Origin: Pseudomonas sp. PDNC002
Lineage (GTDB): Bacteria; Pseudomonadota; Gammaproteobacteria; Pseudomonadales; Pseudomonadaceae
Assembly: GCF_016919445.1 (NCBI RefSeq)
Contig: NZ_CP070356.1
Span: 3,909,502 to 3,973,501 of the forward strand
Reading direction: 5' to 3'
DNA: 64,000 bases
Translations under genes and position numbers: made by a program
Shown: piece by piece, positions 9,099 through 21,827 of the stretch
How positions within the stretch are numbered: the first letter of the stretch is position 1
Layout of the letters: every line of letters starts with the position of its first letter
Notes under the pieces: model-generated
Databases searched by the model: none
The model's input: the letters and a program-made list of their open reading frames with translations, nothing else
Told to the model about the DNA's origin: nothing

Positions 9099-10418
9099 AT
9101 GAATGCGGTGCTGATCGCCATTGGCCTGATGCTGGTGCTGAGCCTGTGTCGCGTGCACGTGGTGGTCGCATTGATCGCCGGTGCGGTGGTCGGCGGGCTG
9201 CTCGGCGGCTTGGGCATGGACGGCACGCTCAAGGCGTTCAACGAGGGTCTTGGCGCCGGTGCGACGGTGGCGCTGTCCTACGCCATGCTTGGGGCCTTCG
9301 CCGTGGCCATCGCGCGCTCCGGAATGGCGCACGCGCTCGCCGACCGCGCCCTGGCGATGCTCGGTCGGCACGAGACGAACGGTTCCAACGGCTTCAAATG
9401 GATGATGGTCGGCTTGCTGCTGGTGGTCGCCATTTCCTCGCAGAACATCCTGCCGATCCACATCGCCTTCATCCCGCTGCTGGTGCCGCCGCTGCTCTAC
9501 GTGCTGACGCGTCTGCAGATCGACCGCCGCCTGATCGCCTGCGTCATCACTTTCGGCCTGATCACGCCCTACATGTTCCTGCCGGTGGGCTTTGGCAACA
9601 TCTTCCTGAACCAGATTCTGCTGGCCAACGTGGCCCGCGCCGGGGTCGATGTGCAGGGCATCAACGTGACCCACGCCATGCTGATTCCCGCGCTGGGCAT
9701 GGTCTGCGGCCTGTTGGTCGCGGTGCTCTTCAGCTACCGGCGCAAGCGCGACTACGACCTGGAGCGCATCGAACAGGCCGAGCGGGTCGACACGCCGTAC
9801 AGCAAGATGAGCCTGCTGGTGGCAGGCGTCGCGGTGGCGGCGGCCTTTGCCGTGCAATTGCTGCTGGATTCGATGATCCTCGGCGCGCTGGTGGGTTTCC
9901 TGGTGTTCTCGCTGTCCGGCGTGGTGCGCTGGAAGGAAGCGGACGACCTGTTCACCGAAGGCATGAAGATGATGGCGATGATCGGCTTCATCATGATCGC
10001 CGCCCAGGGCTTTGCGGCTGTGATGACCGCCACCGGGCAGGTCGCCAGCCTGGTGGGCAGCGCGGCCGGCTGGATCGGCAGCAGCAAGGCGCTGGGCGCT
10101 TTCATGATGCTGCTGGTAGGGCTGCTGGTGACCATGGGGATCGGCTCGTCGTTCTCCACCGTGCCGATCATCGCGGCGATCTTCGTGCCGCTGGCGGTGC
10201 ATCTGGGCTTCAGCCCGCTGGCCATCGTCAGCATCGTCGGCACGGCTGGTGCGCTGGGCGATGCGGGTTCGCCAGCATCGGACTCCACCCTCGGCCCGAC
10301 CTCCGGCCTGAACGTGGATGGCCAGCACAACCACATCTGGGACACCGTGGTGCCGACCTTCCTGCACTACAACCTGCCGCTGCTGGCCTTCGGCTGGGTG
10401 GCCGCGATGGTGCTTTAA
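9099..10418 (+). CDS. NhaC-like Na+/H+ antiporter-family transporter
   Basis: A 439-residue inner-membrane carrier with about 11-12 hydrophobic segments. The C-terminal signature GSPASDSTLGPTSGL, then NVDGQHNHIWD, is typical of the YuiF-like branch of the ion-transporter superfamily, where members carry cations or amino acids. The chosen ATG at 9099 (MNAVLIAIGLML) has a strong GAGAGGAG ribosome-binding site; the upstream frame lacks membrane character. It is divergent from tlpQ, as the homologue is in P. aeruginosa. That raises the possibility that receptor and transporter share a ligand, but this is not shown. Confidence 0.8.
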   Translation: MNAVLIAIGLMLVLSLCRVHVVVALIAGAVVGGLLGGLGMDGTLKAFNEGLGAGATVALSYAMLGAFAVAIARSGMAHALADRALAMLGRHETNGSNGFKWMMVGLLLVVAISSQNILPIHIAFIPLLVPPLLYVLTRLQIDRRLIACVITFGLITPYMFLPVGFGNIFLNQILLANVARAGVDVQGINVTHAMLIPALGMVCGLLVAVLFSYRRKRDYDLERIEQAERVDTPYSKMSLLVAGVAVAAAFAVQLLLDSMILGALVGFLVFSLSGVVRWKEADDLFTEGMKMMAMIGFIMIAAQGFAAVMTATGQVASLVGSAAGWIGSSKALGAFMMLLVGLLVTMGIGSSFSTVPIIAAIFVPLAVHLGFSPLAIVSIVGTAGALGDAGSPASDSTLGPTSGLNVDGQHNHIWDTVVPTFLHYNLPLLAFGWVAAMVL

Positions 10419-10507
10419 GGCTCTGGACGGGAAATTCCGCGTTGAAAGTTGCACTCGGCAGGTCAACTGCTGACTAATGAGCAGGATTCCCACCCACGGA
10501 CCCGCTC

Positions 10508-11575
10508 ATGTTCGACTCGAAACTGGAATACCGGACGTTCCTCGCCCTGCTGGCGGTGGTGACCATCGCCTTCGCCTGGATACTGCTGCCGTTCTATGGC
10601 GCGGTGTTCTGGGGCACCATCCTGGCCATCATCTTCGCCCCCATGCAGCGCCGCCTGCGGGTGCGCCTGAAAGGTCGCAACAATCTCGCGGCGCTGATCA
10701 CCCTCACGGTCTGCTTCCTGATCGTGATCCTGCCCGTGACCTTCATCGCCGGCGCGCTGGTGCAGGAGGGCGCCACCGTCTACCAGCGCCTGAAGTCCGG
10801 TGAGCTGAACTTCGTCACTTATTTCCAGCAGGCTTTTGCGGCGTTGCCGTCCTGGGCGCACCAGTGGCTGGAACGTTTCGACCTGGCCGACCTGTCCAGC
10901 CTGCAGGAAAAACTCTCCTCCGGCGCGATGCAGGCCAGCCAACTGGTGGCGACCAAGGCGTTCAGCATCGGCCAGAACACCTTCGAGTTCGTCATCAGCT
11001 TCGGCATCATGCTCTACTTGCTGTTCTTCCTGCTGCGCGACGGCTCGACCCTTGGCCGGCGAATCAAGCAGGCGGTGCCGCTCAGCGTCGACCACAAGCA
11101 GCATCTGTTCACCAAGTTCACCACGGTGATCCGCGCCACGGTGAAGGGCAACATCGCCGTCGCCGCGACCCAGGGGGCGCTGGGCGGGTTGATCTTCTGG
11201 TTCCTCGGCATCCAGGGCTCGCTGCTCTGGGGGACGTTGATGGCGTTCCTCTCGCTGTTGCCGGCCATCGGTGCCGGGCTGATCTGGGTGCCCGTAGCGG
11301 CGTACTTCCTGCTCACCGGTGCGATCTGGCAGGGCGTGGTGCTGACGCTGTTCTGCGTCGTGGTGATCGGCCTGGTGGACAACATCCTGCGCCCGATCCT
11401 GGTCGGCAAGGACACCAAGATGCCTGACTACGTGGTGCTGATCTCCACCCTCGGCGGCATGTCGCTGTTCGGCCTCAACGGCTTCGTCATCGGTCCGCTG
11501 ATCGCAGCGCTGTTCATGGCGTCGTGGGATCTGTTCACCGGCCGTGAAGAGGAAACACCGAAAGCGGCGGAGTAG
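10508..11575 (+). CDS. AI-2E family transporter (TqsA/PerM-like)
   Basis: A 355-residue membrane protein with the 7-8 helix pattern of the AI-2E/PF01594 family. It has an N-terminal helical pair, a soluble stretch (about residues 90-145), and a conserved C-terminal block (GLVDNILRPILVGKDTKMPDYVVLISTLGG, abridged as DNILRPILVG and MPDYVVLIST). Members have been linked to export of AI-2 or to ion exchange; the substrate cannot be told from sequence. The ATG at 10508 has only a weak upstream ribosome-binding site. Confidence 0.85.
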   Translation: MFDSKLEYRTFLALLAVVTIAFAWILLPFYGAVFWGTILAIIFAPMQRRLRVRLKGRNNLAALITLTVCFLIVILPVTFIAGALVQEGATVYQRLKSGELNFVTYFQQAFAALPSWAHQWLERFDLADLSSLQEKLSSGAMQASQLVATKAFSIGQNTFEFVISFGIMLYLLFFLLRDGSTLGRRIKQAVPLSVDHKQHLFTKFTTVIRATVKGNIAVAATQGALGGLIFWFLGIQGSLLWGTLMAFLSLLPAIGAGLIWVPVAAYFLLTGAIWQGVVLTLFCVVVIGLVDNILRPILVGKDTKMPDYVVLISTLGGMSLFGLNGFVIGPLIAALFMASWDLFTGREEETPKAAE

Positions 11576-11583
11576 GAGAGTGC

Positions 11584-11659
11584 GTAGGGCGAATAACCTG
11601 GAACAGGTTATCCGCCGTTGGCAATTTGGCGGATAACGCTGTCGCGTTATGCACCCTAC
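11584..11659. repeat. Palindromic intergenic repeat of the GTAGGGTGCATAAC type
   Basis: Outer arms GTAGGGCGAATAAC and GTTATGCACCCTAC enclose inner arms GGTTATCCGCC and GGCGGATAACGC. This is a double inverted repeat, different from the three REPINs in this window. It lies between the convergent AI-2E gene and nuoN. Repeats with these words are common between Pseudomonas genes; mobility is inferred. Confidence 0.75.
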
Positions 11660-11680
11660 GAAAGCTGAATCCTGGCCAAT

Positions 11681-11707
11681 AAAAAACCCCGCCGAAGCGG
11701 GGTTTTT
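11681..11707. terminator. Bidirectional terminator between AI-2E gene and nuoN
   Basis: The stem AACCCCGC / GCGGGGTT is flanked by an A run on the left and a T run on the right. It can therefore end both the plus-strand transporter transcript and the minus-strand nuo transcript. Confidence 0.9.
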
Positions 11708-11721
11708 CATGCCTGTCGATC

Positions 11722-13185
11722 TCAGCCGGCGATGGCTACCAGGCCGCTGTGCTGGAGGATGTCCAGCAGCGGTTGCGGGTAGACGCCGAGGAAGAAGGCG
11801 AGCAGGGCGATGGCTACCAGCATGATGCCGCCGGCGCGCTGGGCCCAGTCCAGGGGAGCGTCGTGGCGCTTCATGTTGGGCTCGACCAGGAACATGGTCA
11901 CCATCACGCGCAGGTAGTAGAACAGACCGATGGCGCTGCCCAGTACCAGCGAGCCGACCAGCCACCAGTGCTGCGACTCGACGCCGGTGGCGACGATGTA
12001 GAACTTGCCGATGAAGCCGGCGGTCAGCGGAATGCCGGCCAGGGACAGCATCATCACGGTCATCACCGCGGTCAGCACCGGGCGGCGCCAGAACAGGCCG
12101 CGGTACTCGAACAGCGCGTCGGCGTCGCGGCCGCTGTACGGGGTGGACATCAGGGTGACCACGCCGAAGGCGCCCAGGGTGGTGACCACGTAGGTGGTCA
12201 GGTACACGCCGACCGCTTCCACGGCCAGACCCTTGCTCGCCACCAGGGCGATCAGCAGGTAGCCGAAGTGGGCGATGGACGAGTAGCCGAGCAGGCGCTT
12301 GATGTTGCTCTGGGTCAGCGCCAGCAGGTTGCCGATCAGGATCGAGGCAATGGCAATGACCGCGATGGCGTCATGCAGCAGGCCGTTGTTCAGGGCCGCC
12401 GGAGCGATCTGGAACAGGCGCAGCAGCACGGCGAACACGGCGACCTTGCTGGCGGTAGCGAGGAAGGTCGCTACCGGAGCCGGGGCGCCTTCGTAGACGT
12501 CCGGCGTCCACAGGTGGAACGGCGCGAGCGACAGCTTGAAGCCCAGGCCGACGACCATCATGCCGACGCCGATGGACAGCAGCGGACCGTGGCTGGTGCC
12601 TTCGGCCAGGGATGCGCCGATGGCGGAGAAGCCCAGGCTGCCGGACTCGGCGTAGAGCAGGGCCATGCCGAACAGCAGGAAAGCCGAGCCGGCGGCGGAC
12701 AGTACGGTGTACTTGATGCCCGCTTCCAGGGTGCGCTTGTTGAAGAAGGCGTAGGCCACCATGCCGTAGACCGGCACCGACAGCAGTTCCAGGCCGATGA
12801 ACAGGCCGGCGAGGTTCTGCGCGCTGACCAGCACCAGGCCACCCGCAGTGGACAGCAGCAGGAGCAGGTACAGCTCTTCGCGGTTACCCGGGAAGCTCTC
12901 CATGTAGGCATGGGCGAGCGTGGTGCAGGCCAGGGCGGCGACCAGGATCAGCGCCATGTAGAAGCAGGCGAAGTTGTCCACCAGCATCAGCGGGGTGACT
13001 TCGATCGGGGTGACTTTCAGTACCGGGAAGATCGACAGCAACGCCAGGTTCAGACCGATCACCGAGAGGGTGGCGGTCATCGAGTGGTTACGCTTCCAGG
13101 CTACCGCGAGCATCACCACCACCAGGGTGGCGCTGGTGATGAGCAGCGGCAGGAGCGCGATGAAGTGTTGGATCGTGAAGGTCAT
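11722..13185 (-). CDS. nuoN: NADH-quinone oxidoreductase subunit N
   Basis: An antiporter-like proton-pumping subunit of complex I in the inner membrane. It has 487 residues, normal for Pseudomonas, with about 14 helices. The Mrp/NuoLMN core is visible as a conserved Lys in [21 protein letters not shown] and the [17 protein letters not shown] helix. The ATG at 13185 (MTFTIQHF) is used; the longer open frame overlaps nuoM. It is the last gene of the nuo operon and is followed by the terminator at 11681. Confidence 0.97.
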   Translation of the reverse strand: MTFTIQHFIALLPLLITSATLVVVMLAVAWKRNHSMTATLSVIGLNLALLSIFPVLKVTPIEVTPLMLVDNFACFYMALILVAALACTTLAHAYMESFPGNREELYLLLLLSTAGGLVLVSAQNLAGLFIGLELLSVPVYGMVAYAFFNKRTLEAGIKYTVLSAAGSAFLLFGMALLYAESGSLGFSAIGASLAEGTSHGPLLSIGVGMMVVGLGFKLSLAPFHLWTPDVYEGAPAPVATFLATASKVAVFAVLLRLFQIAPAALNNGLLHDAIAVIAIASILIGNLLALTQSNIKRLLGYSSIAHFGYLLIALVASKGLAVEAVGVYLTTYVVTTLGAFGVVTLMSTPYSGRDADALFEYRGLFWRRPVLTAVMTVMMLSLAGIPLTAGFIGKFYIVATGVESQHWWLVGSLVLGSAIGLFYYLRVMVTMFLVEPNMKRHDAPLDWAQRAGGIMLVAIALLAFFLGVYPQPLLDILQHSGLVAIAG

Positions 13186-13196
13186 ATCGCGCTCGC

Positions 13197-14726
13197 TTAC
13201 CGTGCTGCCAGGGTGGAAAGGGCGGCACCCAGCCACTGCTGGACGCCATGCATGGTTGCAGCGGAGGTGTCGAGGACCGGCTGCGGGTAGACACCCAGCA
13301 CGATCAGCAGCACTGCAAGGCCAAGCACCATGGAGAGTTCGCGGAAGTTCAGGCCGGCGATGGCGGTGTCGGACTTGGCCGGACCGAAGTACGCGCGGTG
13401 GATCATGATCAGCGAATAGACCGAACCGAACACCAGGCCGAAGGTGGCGATCACGGTGATCACCGGCACGACCTTGAAGCTGCCCAGCAGGATCAGGAAT
13501 TCGCCGACGAAGTTGCCGGTGCCCGGCAGACCCAGCGACGCGGTGGCGAAGAACAGCGCCACGGCCGGCAGGTACGGAATGCGCGACCACAGGCCGCCCA
13601 TCTTGCGCATGTCACGGGTGTGCAGGCGCTCGTACAGCTGGCCGCAGAGGATGAACAGCGCGGCGGCGGAGAGGCCGTGGGCGATCATCTGCACGACCAC
13701 ACCCTGCAGCGCCTGGGGGCTGCCGGAGTAGATGCCGATCATCACGAAGCCCATGTGCGACACGGAGGAGTAGGCCACCAGGCGCTTGATGTCGGTCTGC
13801 GCGAACGACAGGAAGGCGCCGTAGAAGATGCCGATCAGACCCAGGGTCATGGCGATCGGGGCGAACTCGGCCGAGGCGTTGGGGAACAGCGGCAGGGCGA
13901 AGCGGATCAGGCCGTAGGCCGCGGTTTTCAGCAGGATGCCGGCGAGGTCCACGGAACCGGCGGTCGGCGCCTGGGCGTGGGCGTCCGGCAGCCAGGAGTG
14001 CACCGGTACGACCGGCATCTTCACCGCGAAGGCGACGAAGAAGCCGAGCATCAGGATCCACTCGGTGTGCGGCGGCAGCTGGGTCTTGAGCAGGTCGGCG
14101 TAGTTGAAGGTCAGCACGCCGGTGCTGTTGTAGTGCACGAACACCAGGCCGAGGATCGCCACCAGCATCACCAGGCCGCTGGCCTGGGTGAAGATGAAGA
14201 ACTTGGTGGCGGCGTAGATGCGGGTCTTCTTGCCGTCGTCCGAGCTATGACCCCAGAGCGCGATGAGGAAGTACATCGGCACCAGCATCATTTCCCAGAA
14301 GAAGAAGAACAGGAACAGGTCGACGGCGAGGAACACGCCGATCACACCGCCCAGGATCCACAGCAGGTTCAGGTGGAAGAAGCCGATGCGGCGCTGGATC
14401 TCGTTCCAGGAGCAGAGGACGGACAGCACGCCGAGCAGGCCGGTCAGCGCGACCATCAGCAGGGACAGGCCATCCATTGCCAGGTGCACGCTGATGCCGA
14501 AACGCTCGATCCAGGGTACCTGGAACTGCAGGGTCCACTGCGGCTCGCCACCCGGCGCCGGGGCCAGCTGGAAGTCGCCGGTGTGCCACACCCACAGGCT
14601 CAGGGCGAGGGTGAGGACCATCGATCCCAGGGCGACCCAGCGAGGCAGGGTCTTGCTGGTGTACTCGGCGATCCAGCAAAGGAAGCCGCCGATGAAGGGG
14701 ATCAGGATTAGCCAGGGCAGAATCAT
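13197..14726 (-). CDS. nuoM: NADH-quinone oxidoreductase subunit M
   Basis: An antiporter-like membrane subunit of complex I with 509 residues and about 14 helices. Family landmarks are [19 protein letters not shown] (with the conserved glutamate), [19 protein letters not shown] and [18 protein letters not shown]. The start is the ATG at 14726 ([14 protein letters not shown]). It is separated from nuoN by 11 bases and from nuoL by 28, within the same transcript. Confidence 0.97.
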   Translation of the reverse strand: MILPWLILIPFIGGFLCWIAEYTSKTLPRWVALGSMVLTLALSLWVWHTGDFQLAPAPGGEPQWTLQFQVPWIERFGISVHLAMDGLSLLMVALTGLLGVLSVLCSWNEIQRRIGFFHLNLLWILGGVIGVFLAVDLFLFFFFWEMMLVPMYFLIALWGHSSDDGKKTRIYAATKFFIFTQASGLVMLVAILGLVFVHYNSTGVLTFNYADLLKTQLPPHTEWILMLGFFVAFAVKMPVVPVHSWLPDAHAQAPTAGSVDLAGILLKTAAYGLIRFALPLFPNASAEFAPIAMTLGLIGIFYGAFLSFAQTDIKRLVAYSSVSHMGFVMIGIYSGSPQALQGVVVQMIAHGLSAAALFILCGQLYERLHTRDMRKMGGLWSRIPYLPAVALFFATASLGLPGTGNFVGEFLILLGSFKVVPVITVIATFGLVFGSVYSLIMIHRAYFGPAKSDTAIAGLNFRELSMVLGLAVLLIVLGVYPQPVLDTSAATMHGVQQWLGAALSTLAAR

Positions 14727-14754
14727 GTCGGGCTCAATCTCTTTCGTGAATTCA

Positions 14755-16598
<1,844 letters not shown>

Positions 16599-16602
<4 letters not shown>

Positions 16603-16907
16603 CCGCGCATCTCGCTGGCAGCGTCGATATCGAGGGTATGGAAGCGGCGATACAGCTGGAGCAGGATCGCCAGGCCGATGCTGGCCTCGGCCGCAGCCAG
16701 GCTGAGCACCAGGATGAACATCACCTGGCCGTCGGGCTGGGCCCAGCGGCTACCGGCGACCACGAAGGCCAGCGCGGCGGCGTTCATCATCACTTCCAGG
16801 CTCATCAGTACGAACAGGATGTTGCGTCGTACCATCAGGCCCACCAGGCCGAAGCAGAACAGCACACCGGCGAGCGCCAGTCCGTGTTCGAGAGGAATTG
16901 TGTTCAT
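16599..16907 (-). CDS. nuoK: NADH-quinone oxidoreductase subunit K
   Basis: A 102-residue complex I membrane subunit with three helices. It carries the buried glutamates typical of NuoK in [13 protein letters not shown] and [13 protein letters not shown], which belong to the proton-translocation path. The start is the ATG at 16907 ([12 protein letters not shown]). The 52 codons upstream of it in the same frame lie inside nuoJ. Confidence 0.96.
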
Positions 16908-16911
16908 GGTG

Positions 16912-17412
16912 TTAGTCCTTCGCTTCGTGGCGGCCGAGGTGGTAGGCGGCGACCAGTGCCGCCAGCAGCAGCATCGAGGCCAGTTCGACGACCAGCAGGT
17001 ACGGGCCGAACAGGCTGATGCCCACGGCCTTGGCGTCCACGGTGGTGTGACCGATGCCGGCACCGCTCGGGGTGCGCGAGAGCATCCACAGCAGTTCGAC
17101 CAGCAGTACTGCCGCGAGCGCGCCAGGACCGATCCAGACTTTGGGTGTGAGCCATTTGCGCTCCTGCTCGGCGATAGCCGGGCCGAGGTTGAGCATCATC
17201 ACCACGAAGACGAACAGCACCATGATCGCGCCGGCGTAGACGATGATTTCCAGGGCGCCGGCGAACGGCGCGCCGAGGCTGAAGAAGGTCATCGAAATGG
17301 CCAGCAGCGAGATCACGAGGTAGAGCAGGGCATGCACCGGGTTACTGTTGGTGATGACCCGGAAGGTTGCCAGCACGGCGACGCCGGCGGCGAAGTAGAA
17401 AGCGAATTCCAC
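16912..17412 (-). CDS. nuoJ: NADH-quinone oxidoreductase subunit J
   Basis: A 166-residue complex I membrane subunit with five helices. Helix 3 ([20 protein letters not shown]) contains the conserved Tyr-Ala-Gly-Ala pi-bulge segment that drives conformational coupling. The start is a GTG at 17412 (then EFAFYFAAG) with a GGAG ribosome-binding site nearby; no ATG fits. It lies 11 bases after nuoI. Confidence 0.95.
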   Translation of the reverse strand: MEFAFYFAAGVAVLATFRVITNSNPVHALLYLVISLLAISMTFFSLGAPFAGALEIIVYAGAIMVLFVFVVMMLNLGPAIAEQERKWLTPKVWIGPGALAAVLLVELLWMLSRTPSGAGIGHTTVDAKAVGISLFGPYLLVVELASMLLLAALVAAYHLGRHEAKD

Positions 17413-17423
17413 GCGACGTCTCC

Positions 17424-17972
17424 TTACGGCAGCAGGCTCTTGACGTTGATCGGTTCGGCTTCGTTCTGCGCGGCGCCTTTCGGCTTGCCGGCGATGGCCA
17501 TGCCGGCAACGCGGTAGAAGTTGTAGTCCGGGTTCTTGCCGGGGCCGGAGATCAGCAGGTCTTCCTTCTCGTAGACCAGGTCCTGGCGCTTGAACTCGCC
17601 CATTTCGAAATCCGGCGTCAGCTGAATCGCGGTGGTCGGGCAGGCTTCTTCGCACAGGCCGCAGAAGATGCAGCGGGAGAAGTTGATGCGGAAGAACTCG
17701 GGGTACCAGCGACCGTCGTCGGTCTCGGCCTTCTGCAGGGAGATGCAGCCGACCGGGCAGGCCACGGCGCACAGGTTGCACGCGACGCAGCGCTCCTCGC
17801 CGTCGGGATCGCGGGTGAGGACGATGCGGCCGCGGTAGCGCGGCGGCAGGTACACGGCTTCTTCCGGGTATTGCAGGGTGTCACGCTTGCGGAAGGCATG
17901 GCCGAAGATCATCACCAGGCTGCGAAGCTGGGTGTAGGTGCCATGCACGACTTCGAAAATGTATTTGATCAT
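17424..17972 (-). CDS. nuoI: NADH-quinone oxidoreductase subunit I
   Basis: A 182-residue peripheral subunit of complex I carrying two [4Fe-4S] clusters (N6a/N6b). The ligands are in [15 protein letters not shown] and [15 protein letters not shown], a classical 8Fe ferredoxin pair. It passes electrons from NuoG towards NuoB. The N-terminal amphipathic helix ([18 protein letters not shown]) docks on the membrane arm. Confidence 0.97.
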   Translation of the reverse strand: MIKYIFEVVHGTYTQLRSLVMIFGHAFRKRDTLQYPEEAVYLPPRYRGRIVLTRDPDGEERCVACNLCAVACPVGCISLQKAETDDGRWYPEFFRINFSRCIFCGLCEEACPTTAIQLTPDFEMGEFKRQDLVYEKEDLLISGPGKNPDYNFYRVAGMAIAGKPKGAAQNEAEPINVKSLLP

Positions 17973-17983
17973 TGTCTTGCTCC

Positions 17984-18988
17984 TTACTGGGTCGCCAGCA
18001 CGACAGCGCCGGTCACCAGCAGGTTGATCAGAGTCAGCGGGAGGCAGAACTTCCAGCTGAAGGCCATCACCTGGTCATAGCGCGGGCGCGGAATGGACGC
18101 GCGCAGCAGGATGAACATCATGATGAAGAAGCCGGTTTTCAGGGCGAACCAGATGAACGGGATCTGCGGCAGGATGCCGAAGGGCCCGTGCCAGCCGCCG
18201 AAGAACAGGGTCGCCAGCAGCGCGGACACCAGCACGATGCCGATGTACTCGCCGACGAAGAACATGCCCCATTTCATGCCGGCGTACTCGATGTGGTAAC
18301 CGTCGGCCAGTTCCTGCTCGGCTTCGGGCTGGTCGAACGGGTGACGGTGAGTCACGGCGACGCCGGCGACGAAGAAGGTCATGAAACCGAAGAACTGCGG
18401 AATGATGAACCACATGTGCTCGGCCTGGTAATCGACGATGTCGCGCAGGCTGAACGAACCGACCTGGGCCACGATGCCCATCAGCGACAGGGCCAGGAAC
18501 ACCTCGTAGGAGATGGTCTGGGCCGAGGCGCGCAGGCTGCCGAGGAGGGCGAACTTGTTGTTGCTCGACCAGCCGGCGAACAGCACCGCGTAGACGGTCA
18601 GGCCGGCCATGGCGAAGAAGAACAGGATGCCGATGTTCAGGTCCGCCACACCCCAGGTCGGGGTGATCGGGATGACGACGAAGGCCACCAGCAGCGCACC
18701 CATGGCGATCATGGGGGCGAGGGTGAAGATCATCTTGTCGGCGAACGGCGGGGTCCAGTCTTCCTTGAAGAACATCTTCAGCATGTCGGCGCCGAGCTGG
18801 AAGGCACCGAAGGGGCCGACCCGGTTCGGACCGTAGCGGTCCTGCCAGAGGCCGAGCAGACGACGCTCGACCCAGCTGAGCAGCGCGCCGCAGACGACCA
18901 CGGCGAGCAGGATGACGATGGCCTTGATGACTTCGATGATGATGTCGACGACGGCGGGTGTCAGCCAGCTCATGCTCATCAAACTCAT
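17984..18988 (-). CDS. nuoH: NADH-quinone oxidoreductase subunit H
   Basis: A 334-residue complex I membrane subunit that forms much of the quinone channel. Landmarks are [22 protein letters not shown] near the N-terminus and the acidic loop [17 protein letters not shown]. The ATG at 18988 overlaps the nuoG stop (ATGA). Two further ATGs follow at once (codons 4 and 6), so the exact start is uncertain by a few residues. Confidence 0.96.
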   Translation of the reverse strand: MSLMSMSWLTPAVVDIIIEVIKAIVILLAVVVCGALLSWVERRLLGLWQDRYGPNRVGPFGAFQLGADMLKMFFKEDWTPPFADKMIFTLAPMIAMGALLVAFVVIPITPTWGVADLNIGILFFFAMAGLTVYAVLFAGWSSNNKFALLGSLRASAQTISYEVFLALSLMGIVAQVGSFSLRDIVDYQAEHMWFIIPQFFGFMTFFVAGVAVTHRHPFDQPEAEQELADGYHIEYAGMKWGMFFVGEYIGIVLVSALLATLFFGGWHGPFGILPQIPFIWFALKTGFFIMMFILLRASIPRPRYDQVMAFSWKFCLPLTLINLLVTGAVVLATQ

Positions 18989-21699
18989 TGCGCAGCCTCC
19001 TGCAGACCTTCAGCGACCGAGCCGATGACGCCGGCGGGAATGCCTTGCAGACCGATCGGCAGGGCGACCAGGCCGGCGCCGAGCTCTTCGCTTACACGCA
19101 GCGGCAGGCGCAGCTCCTGGCCCTTGACGGTCAGGCGGATGATCGCGCCTTCGTTGACGCCCAGACGGTCAGCCTCGGACTTGGCCAGGGTGACGTAGGT
19201 CTGCGGGATGCGCTCCTGCACCGGGGCGGCCTTGGCGGAATTCTCCTCGCTGCCGAACAGGTGATAGAAGGGCACCACCTTGAACTGGCTGGCGGCGGTG
19301 TGGAACGGCGCAGGAATCTCGCTGAACCACAGGGCCTCGCCCTTGGCCTCGATCAGGCGCACGCCCGGATCGCCGGCGCGCAGGTGGCCGCCGACTTCGT
19401 CCTGGAACTTGTTCCAGGCTTGCGGGGAGTTCCAGCCCGGGGACCAGGCGAACGGAATCTGCTGACGCGGCTCGGCGCTGCCGGAGTAGCCTTCCATGGA
19501 GAAGGCGAAGGCGGAGTCAATGTCCTGCGGCTGACGCGGCTCGCTGACGTTGATATTGGCGCGCATGGCGGTACGGCCGGAGTAGCGGTGCGGCTCGCGT
19601 GCCAGCTTCAGGCCCTTGATGCGGAACGCGGCGTTCGGCGCTGCTTCGCGGATGCCAGCCAGTTGCGGCTTGGCGACGACGACGGCGTCGATCACGTGGT
19701 CCAGCTGTGTCCAGTCGACGCGCTTGCCTTCGAGGGTGCTGTGCAGGGCGTGCAGCCAGCGCCAGCCTTCGCGGACCAGGTTGTCGGCGTTGTAGTAGGT
19801 CGGATCGTAGACCTGGAAGAAGCGCTGGGCGCGGCCTTCCTGGCTGACCAGGGTGCCATCGCCTTCGGCGAAGCTGGCGGCCGGCAGCAGGACGGTGGCC
19901 TTGGCGCTGGTGGCGGTCTGCTGGTGGTCGGCGACCACGACGATCTTGGCGGCGGCCAGGGCGGCGTCGACAACAGCGGCGTCGGCGCGGCGGTACAGGT
20001 CGTTCTCCAGGATCACCACGGCATCGGCGGCGCCAGAGGTCAGCTGCTCGAGGGCGGCTTCGACGGATTCACCACCGAAGAGGGCGAGGCCCAGGCTGTT
20101 GGCTTCCGGAACCACCAGGCTCAGGGAGCCGTTCTTCTCGCGGTTCTTCAGTGCGCTGGCGATGTTGGCGGCGGCTTCGATCAGGGCGTTGCTGCCCAGC
20201 GAGGTGCCGGAGATGACCAGCGGACGCTTGGCGGCCACCAGGGCATCGGCGATGCGCTGGGCCAGGGCGGCGGCTTCGGCATCGAGGCCGGCGACGGCCG
20301 GGGCGCTCGGGTCGATGGCGTGGGCCACGGCGAAGCCCAGGCGAGCCAGGTCTTCGGTAGCGGCGTGCACGCACTCGGCGGCAACGTCGTCCAGGCGGGT
20401 TTCATCCAGGCTGGCGATAAACAGCGGGTTCATCTCGTGCTGGGCGATGGTCTTCACCGCGGCGTCGAGCCACGGCTGGATCTTCATCGCGGCGGCCATG
20501 TCCTCGCCTTTGCCTTTCACCGACTGGCGCAGGGCCAGGGCGATACGGGCAGCGGTCTGGGTCAGGTCTTCGCCGAGCACGAATACCGCGTCGTGGTCTT
20601 CGATGTCACGGATGGTCGGAACCGGCAGCGGACCGTCCTGCATGACTTTCAGCACGAGCTGCAGGCGCTGCAGTTCGTCGGCGGAGATGCCGCTGTAGTA
20701 GTTCTGCGCGCCGACCAGTTCGGCCAGGGCGTAGTTGCTTTCCAGGCTGGCGCGCGGCGAACCGATACCGATGACCTTGCGGCCCTTGAGCAGGGCGGCG
20801 GTCTGGTCGAGGGCGCCGTCCAGCGAAAGCTTCTGCTTGCTCAGCACCAGCTGCGGCTGGCGTGGGCGGTCTTCGCGGTTGACGTAGCCGTAGCCGAAGC
20901 GGCCGCGGTCGCACAGGAAGTAGTGGTTCACCGAGCCGTTGTAGCGGTTCTCGATGCGACGGATTTCACCGTAACGCTCGCCGGGGCTGATGTTGCAGCC
21001 GCTGGAGCAGCCATGGCAGATGCTCGGGGCGAACTGCATGTCCCACTTGCGGTTGTAGCGCTCGGAGTGGGTCTTGTCGGTGAACACGCCGGTCGGGCAG
21101 ACCTCGGTCAGGTTGCCGGAGAATTCGCTCTCCAGTACACCGTCCTCGATGCGGCCGAAGTAGACATTGTCGTGCGCGCCATAGACGCCCAGGTCGGTGC
21201 CGCCAGCGTAGTCCTTGTAGTAACGGACGCAGCGGTAGCAGGCGATGCAGCGGTTCATCTCGTGGGCGATGAACGGGCCGAGCTCCTGGTTCTGGTGGGT
21301 GCGCTTGGTGAAGCGGTACCGGCGCTGGTTGTGGCCGGTCATCACCGTCATGTCCTGCAGGTGGCAGTGACCGCCTTCCTCGCAGACCGGGCAGTCGTGC
21401 GGGTGGTTAGTCATCAGCCATTCGACGACGCTGGCGCGGAACTGCTTGGCCTCTTCGTCCTCGATGGAAATCCAGGTGTTGTCGGTGGCGGGAGTCATGC
21501 AGGACATGACGAGACGACCGCGTTTGTCGTTCTCGTCGGTGTACTGCTTGACCGCGCACTGGCGGCATGCGCCGACGCTTCCGAGCGCCGGGTGCCAGCA
21601 GAAGTAGGGGATGTCGAGACCGAGGGAGAGGCAGGCCTGCAACAGGTTGTCCGCTCCGTCGACTTCTAACGTCTTGCCGTCTACGTGGATCGTGGCCAT
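18985..21699 (-). CDS. nuoG: NADH-quinone oxidoreductase subunit G
   Basis: The 904-residue iron-sulfur subunit of complex I. The N-terminal ferredoxin-like domain binds one [2Fe-2S] ([15 protein letters not shown] region) and [4Fe-4S] clusters ([12 protein letters not shown], then [17 protein letters not shown]). A further cluster motif [15 protein letters not shown] fits N7, and the rest resembles the molybdopterin oxidoreductase fold without the cofactor. It relays electrons from NuoF/E to NuoI. It is preceded by a 128-bp gap from nuoF. Confidence 0.97.
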   Translation of the reverse strand: MATIHVDGKTLEVDGADNLLQACLSLGLDIPYFCWHPALGSVGACRQCAVKQYTDENDKRGRLVMSCMTPATDNTWISIEDEEAKQFRASVVEWLMTNHPHDCPVCEEGGHCHLQDMTVMTGHNQRRYRFTKRTHQNQELGPFIAHEMNRCIACYRCVRYYKDYAGGTDLGVYGAHDNVYFGRIEDGVLESEFSGNLTEVCPTGVFTDKTHSERYNRKWDMQFAPSICHGCSSGCNISPGERYGEIRRIENRYNGSVNHYFLCDRGRFGYGYVNREDRPRQPQLVLSKQKLSLDGALDQTAALLKGRKVIGIGSPRASLESNYALAELVGAQNYYSGISADELQRLQLVLKVMQDGPLPVPTIRDIEDHDAVFVLGEDLTQTAARIALALRQSVKGKGEDMAAAMKIQPWLDAAVKTIAQHEMNPLFIASLDETRLDDVAAECVHAATEDLARLGFAVAHAIDPSAPAVAGLDAEAAALAQRIADALVAAKRPLVISGTSLGSNALIEAAANIASALKNREKNGSLSLVVPEANSLGLALFGGESVEAALEQLTSGAADAVVILENDLYRRADAAVVDAALAAAKIVVVADHQQTATSAKATVLLPAASFAEGDGTLVSQEGRAQRFFQVYDPTYYNADNLVREGWRWLHALHSTLEGKRVDWTQLDHVIDAVVVAKPQLAGIREAAPNAAFRIKGLKLAREPHRYSGRTAMRANINVSEPRQPQDIDSAFAFSMEGYSGSAEPRQQIPFAWSPGWNSPQAWNKFQDEVGGHLRAGDPGVRLIEAKGEALWFSEIPAPFHTAASQFKVVPFYHLFGSEENSAKAAPVQERIPQTYVTLAKSEADRLGVNEGAIIRLTVKGQELRLPLRVSEELGAGLVALPIGLQGIPAGVIGSVAEGLQEAAQ

Positions 21700-21827
21700 G
21701 GGTCTAAGTCTTCGTTGGCCCGTTGTCAGCGGGCGTGGCTAATAGAAATCACGGTTTCATCGGGCCGGCGGCACGCCGCGGCACTGCAACGAAACAACGC
21801 TGGGCGCAGCGCCCGGCGATCAAAGCA
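21700..21827 (-). other. Structured nuoF-nuoG intercistronic region
   Basis: This 128-bp spacer is the longest inside the nuo operon and is rich in inverted repeats, for example CTGGGCGCAGCGCCCGG near 21800-21818 and GCCGGCGGCACGCCGCGGC near 21763-21782. There is no open reading frame of interest. It may affect mRNA stability or stoichiometry of NuoG and downstream subunits; that is inference. Confidence 0.5.

Noticed and set aside
18958-21669. 903-codon open frame antisense to nuoG
   Set aside because: It mirrors nuoG codons on the other strand, a common artefact in high-GC DNA; it has no start signal or known domain.
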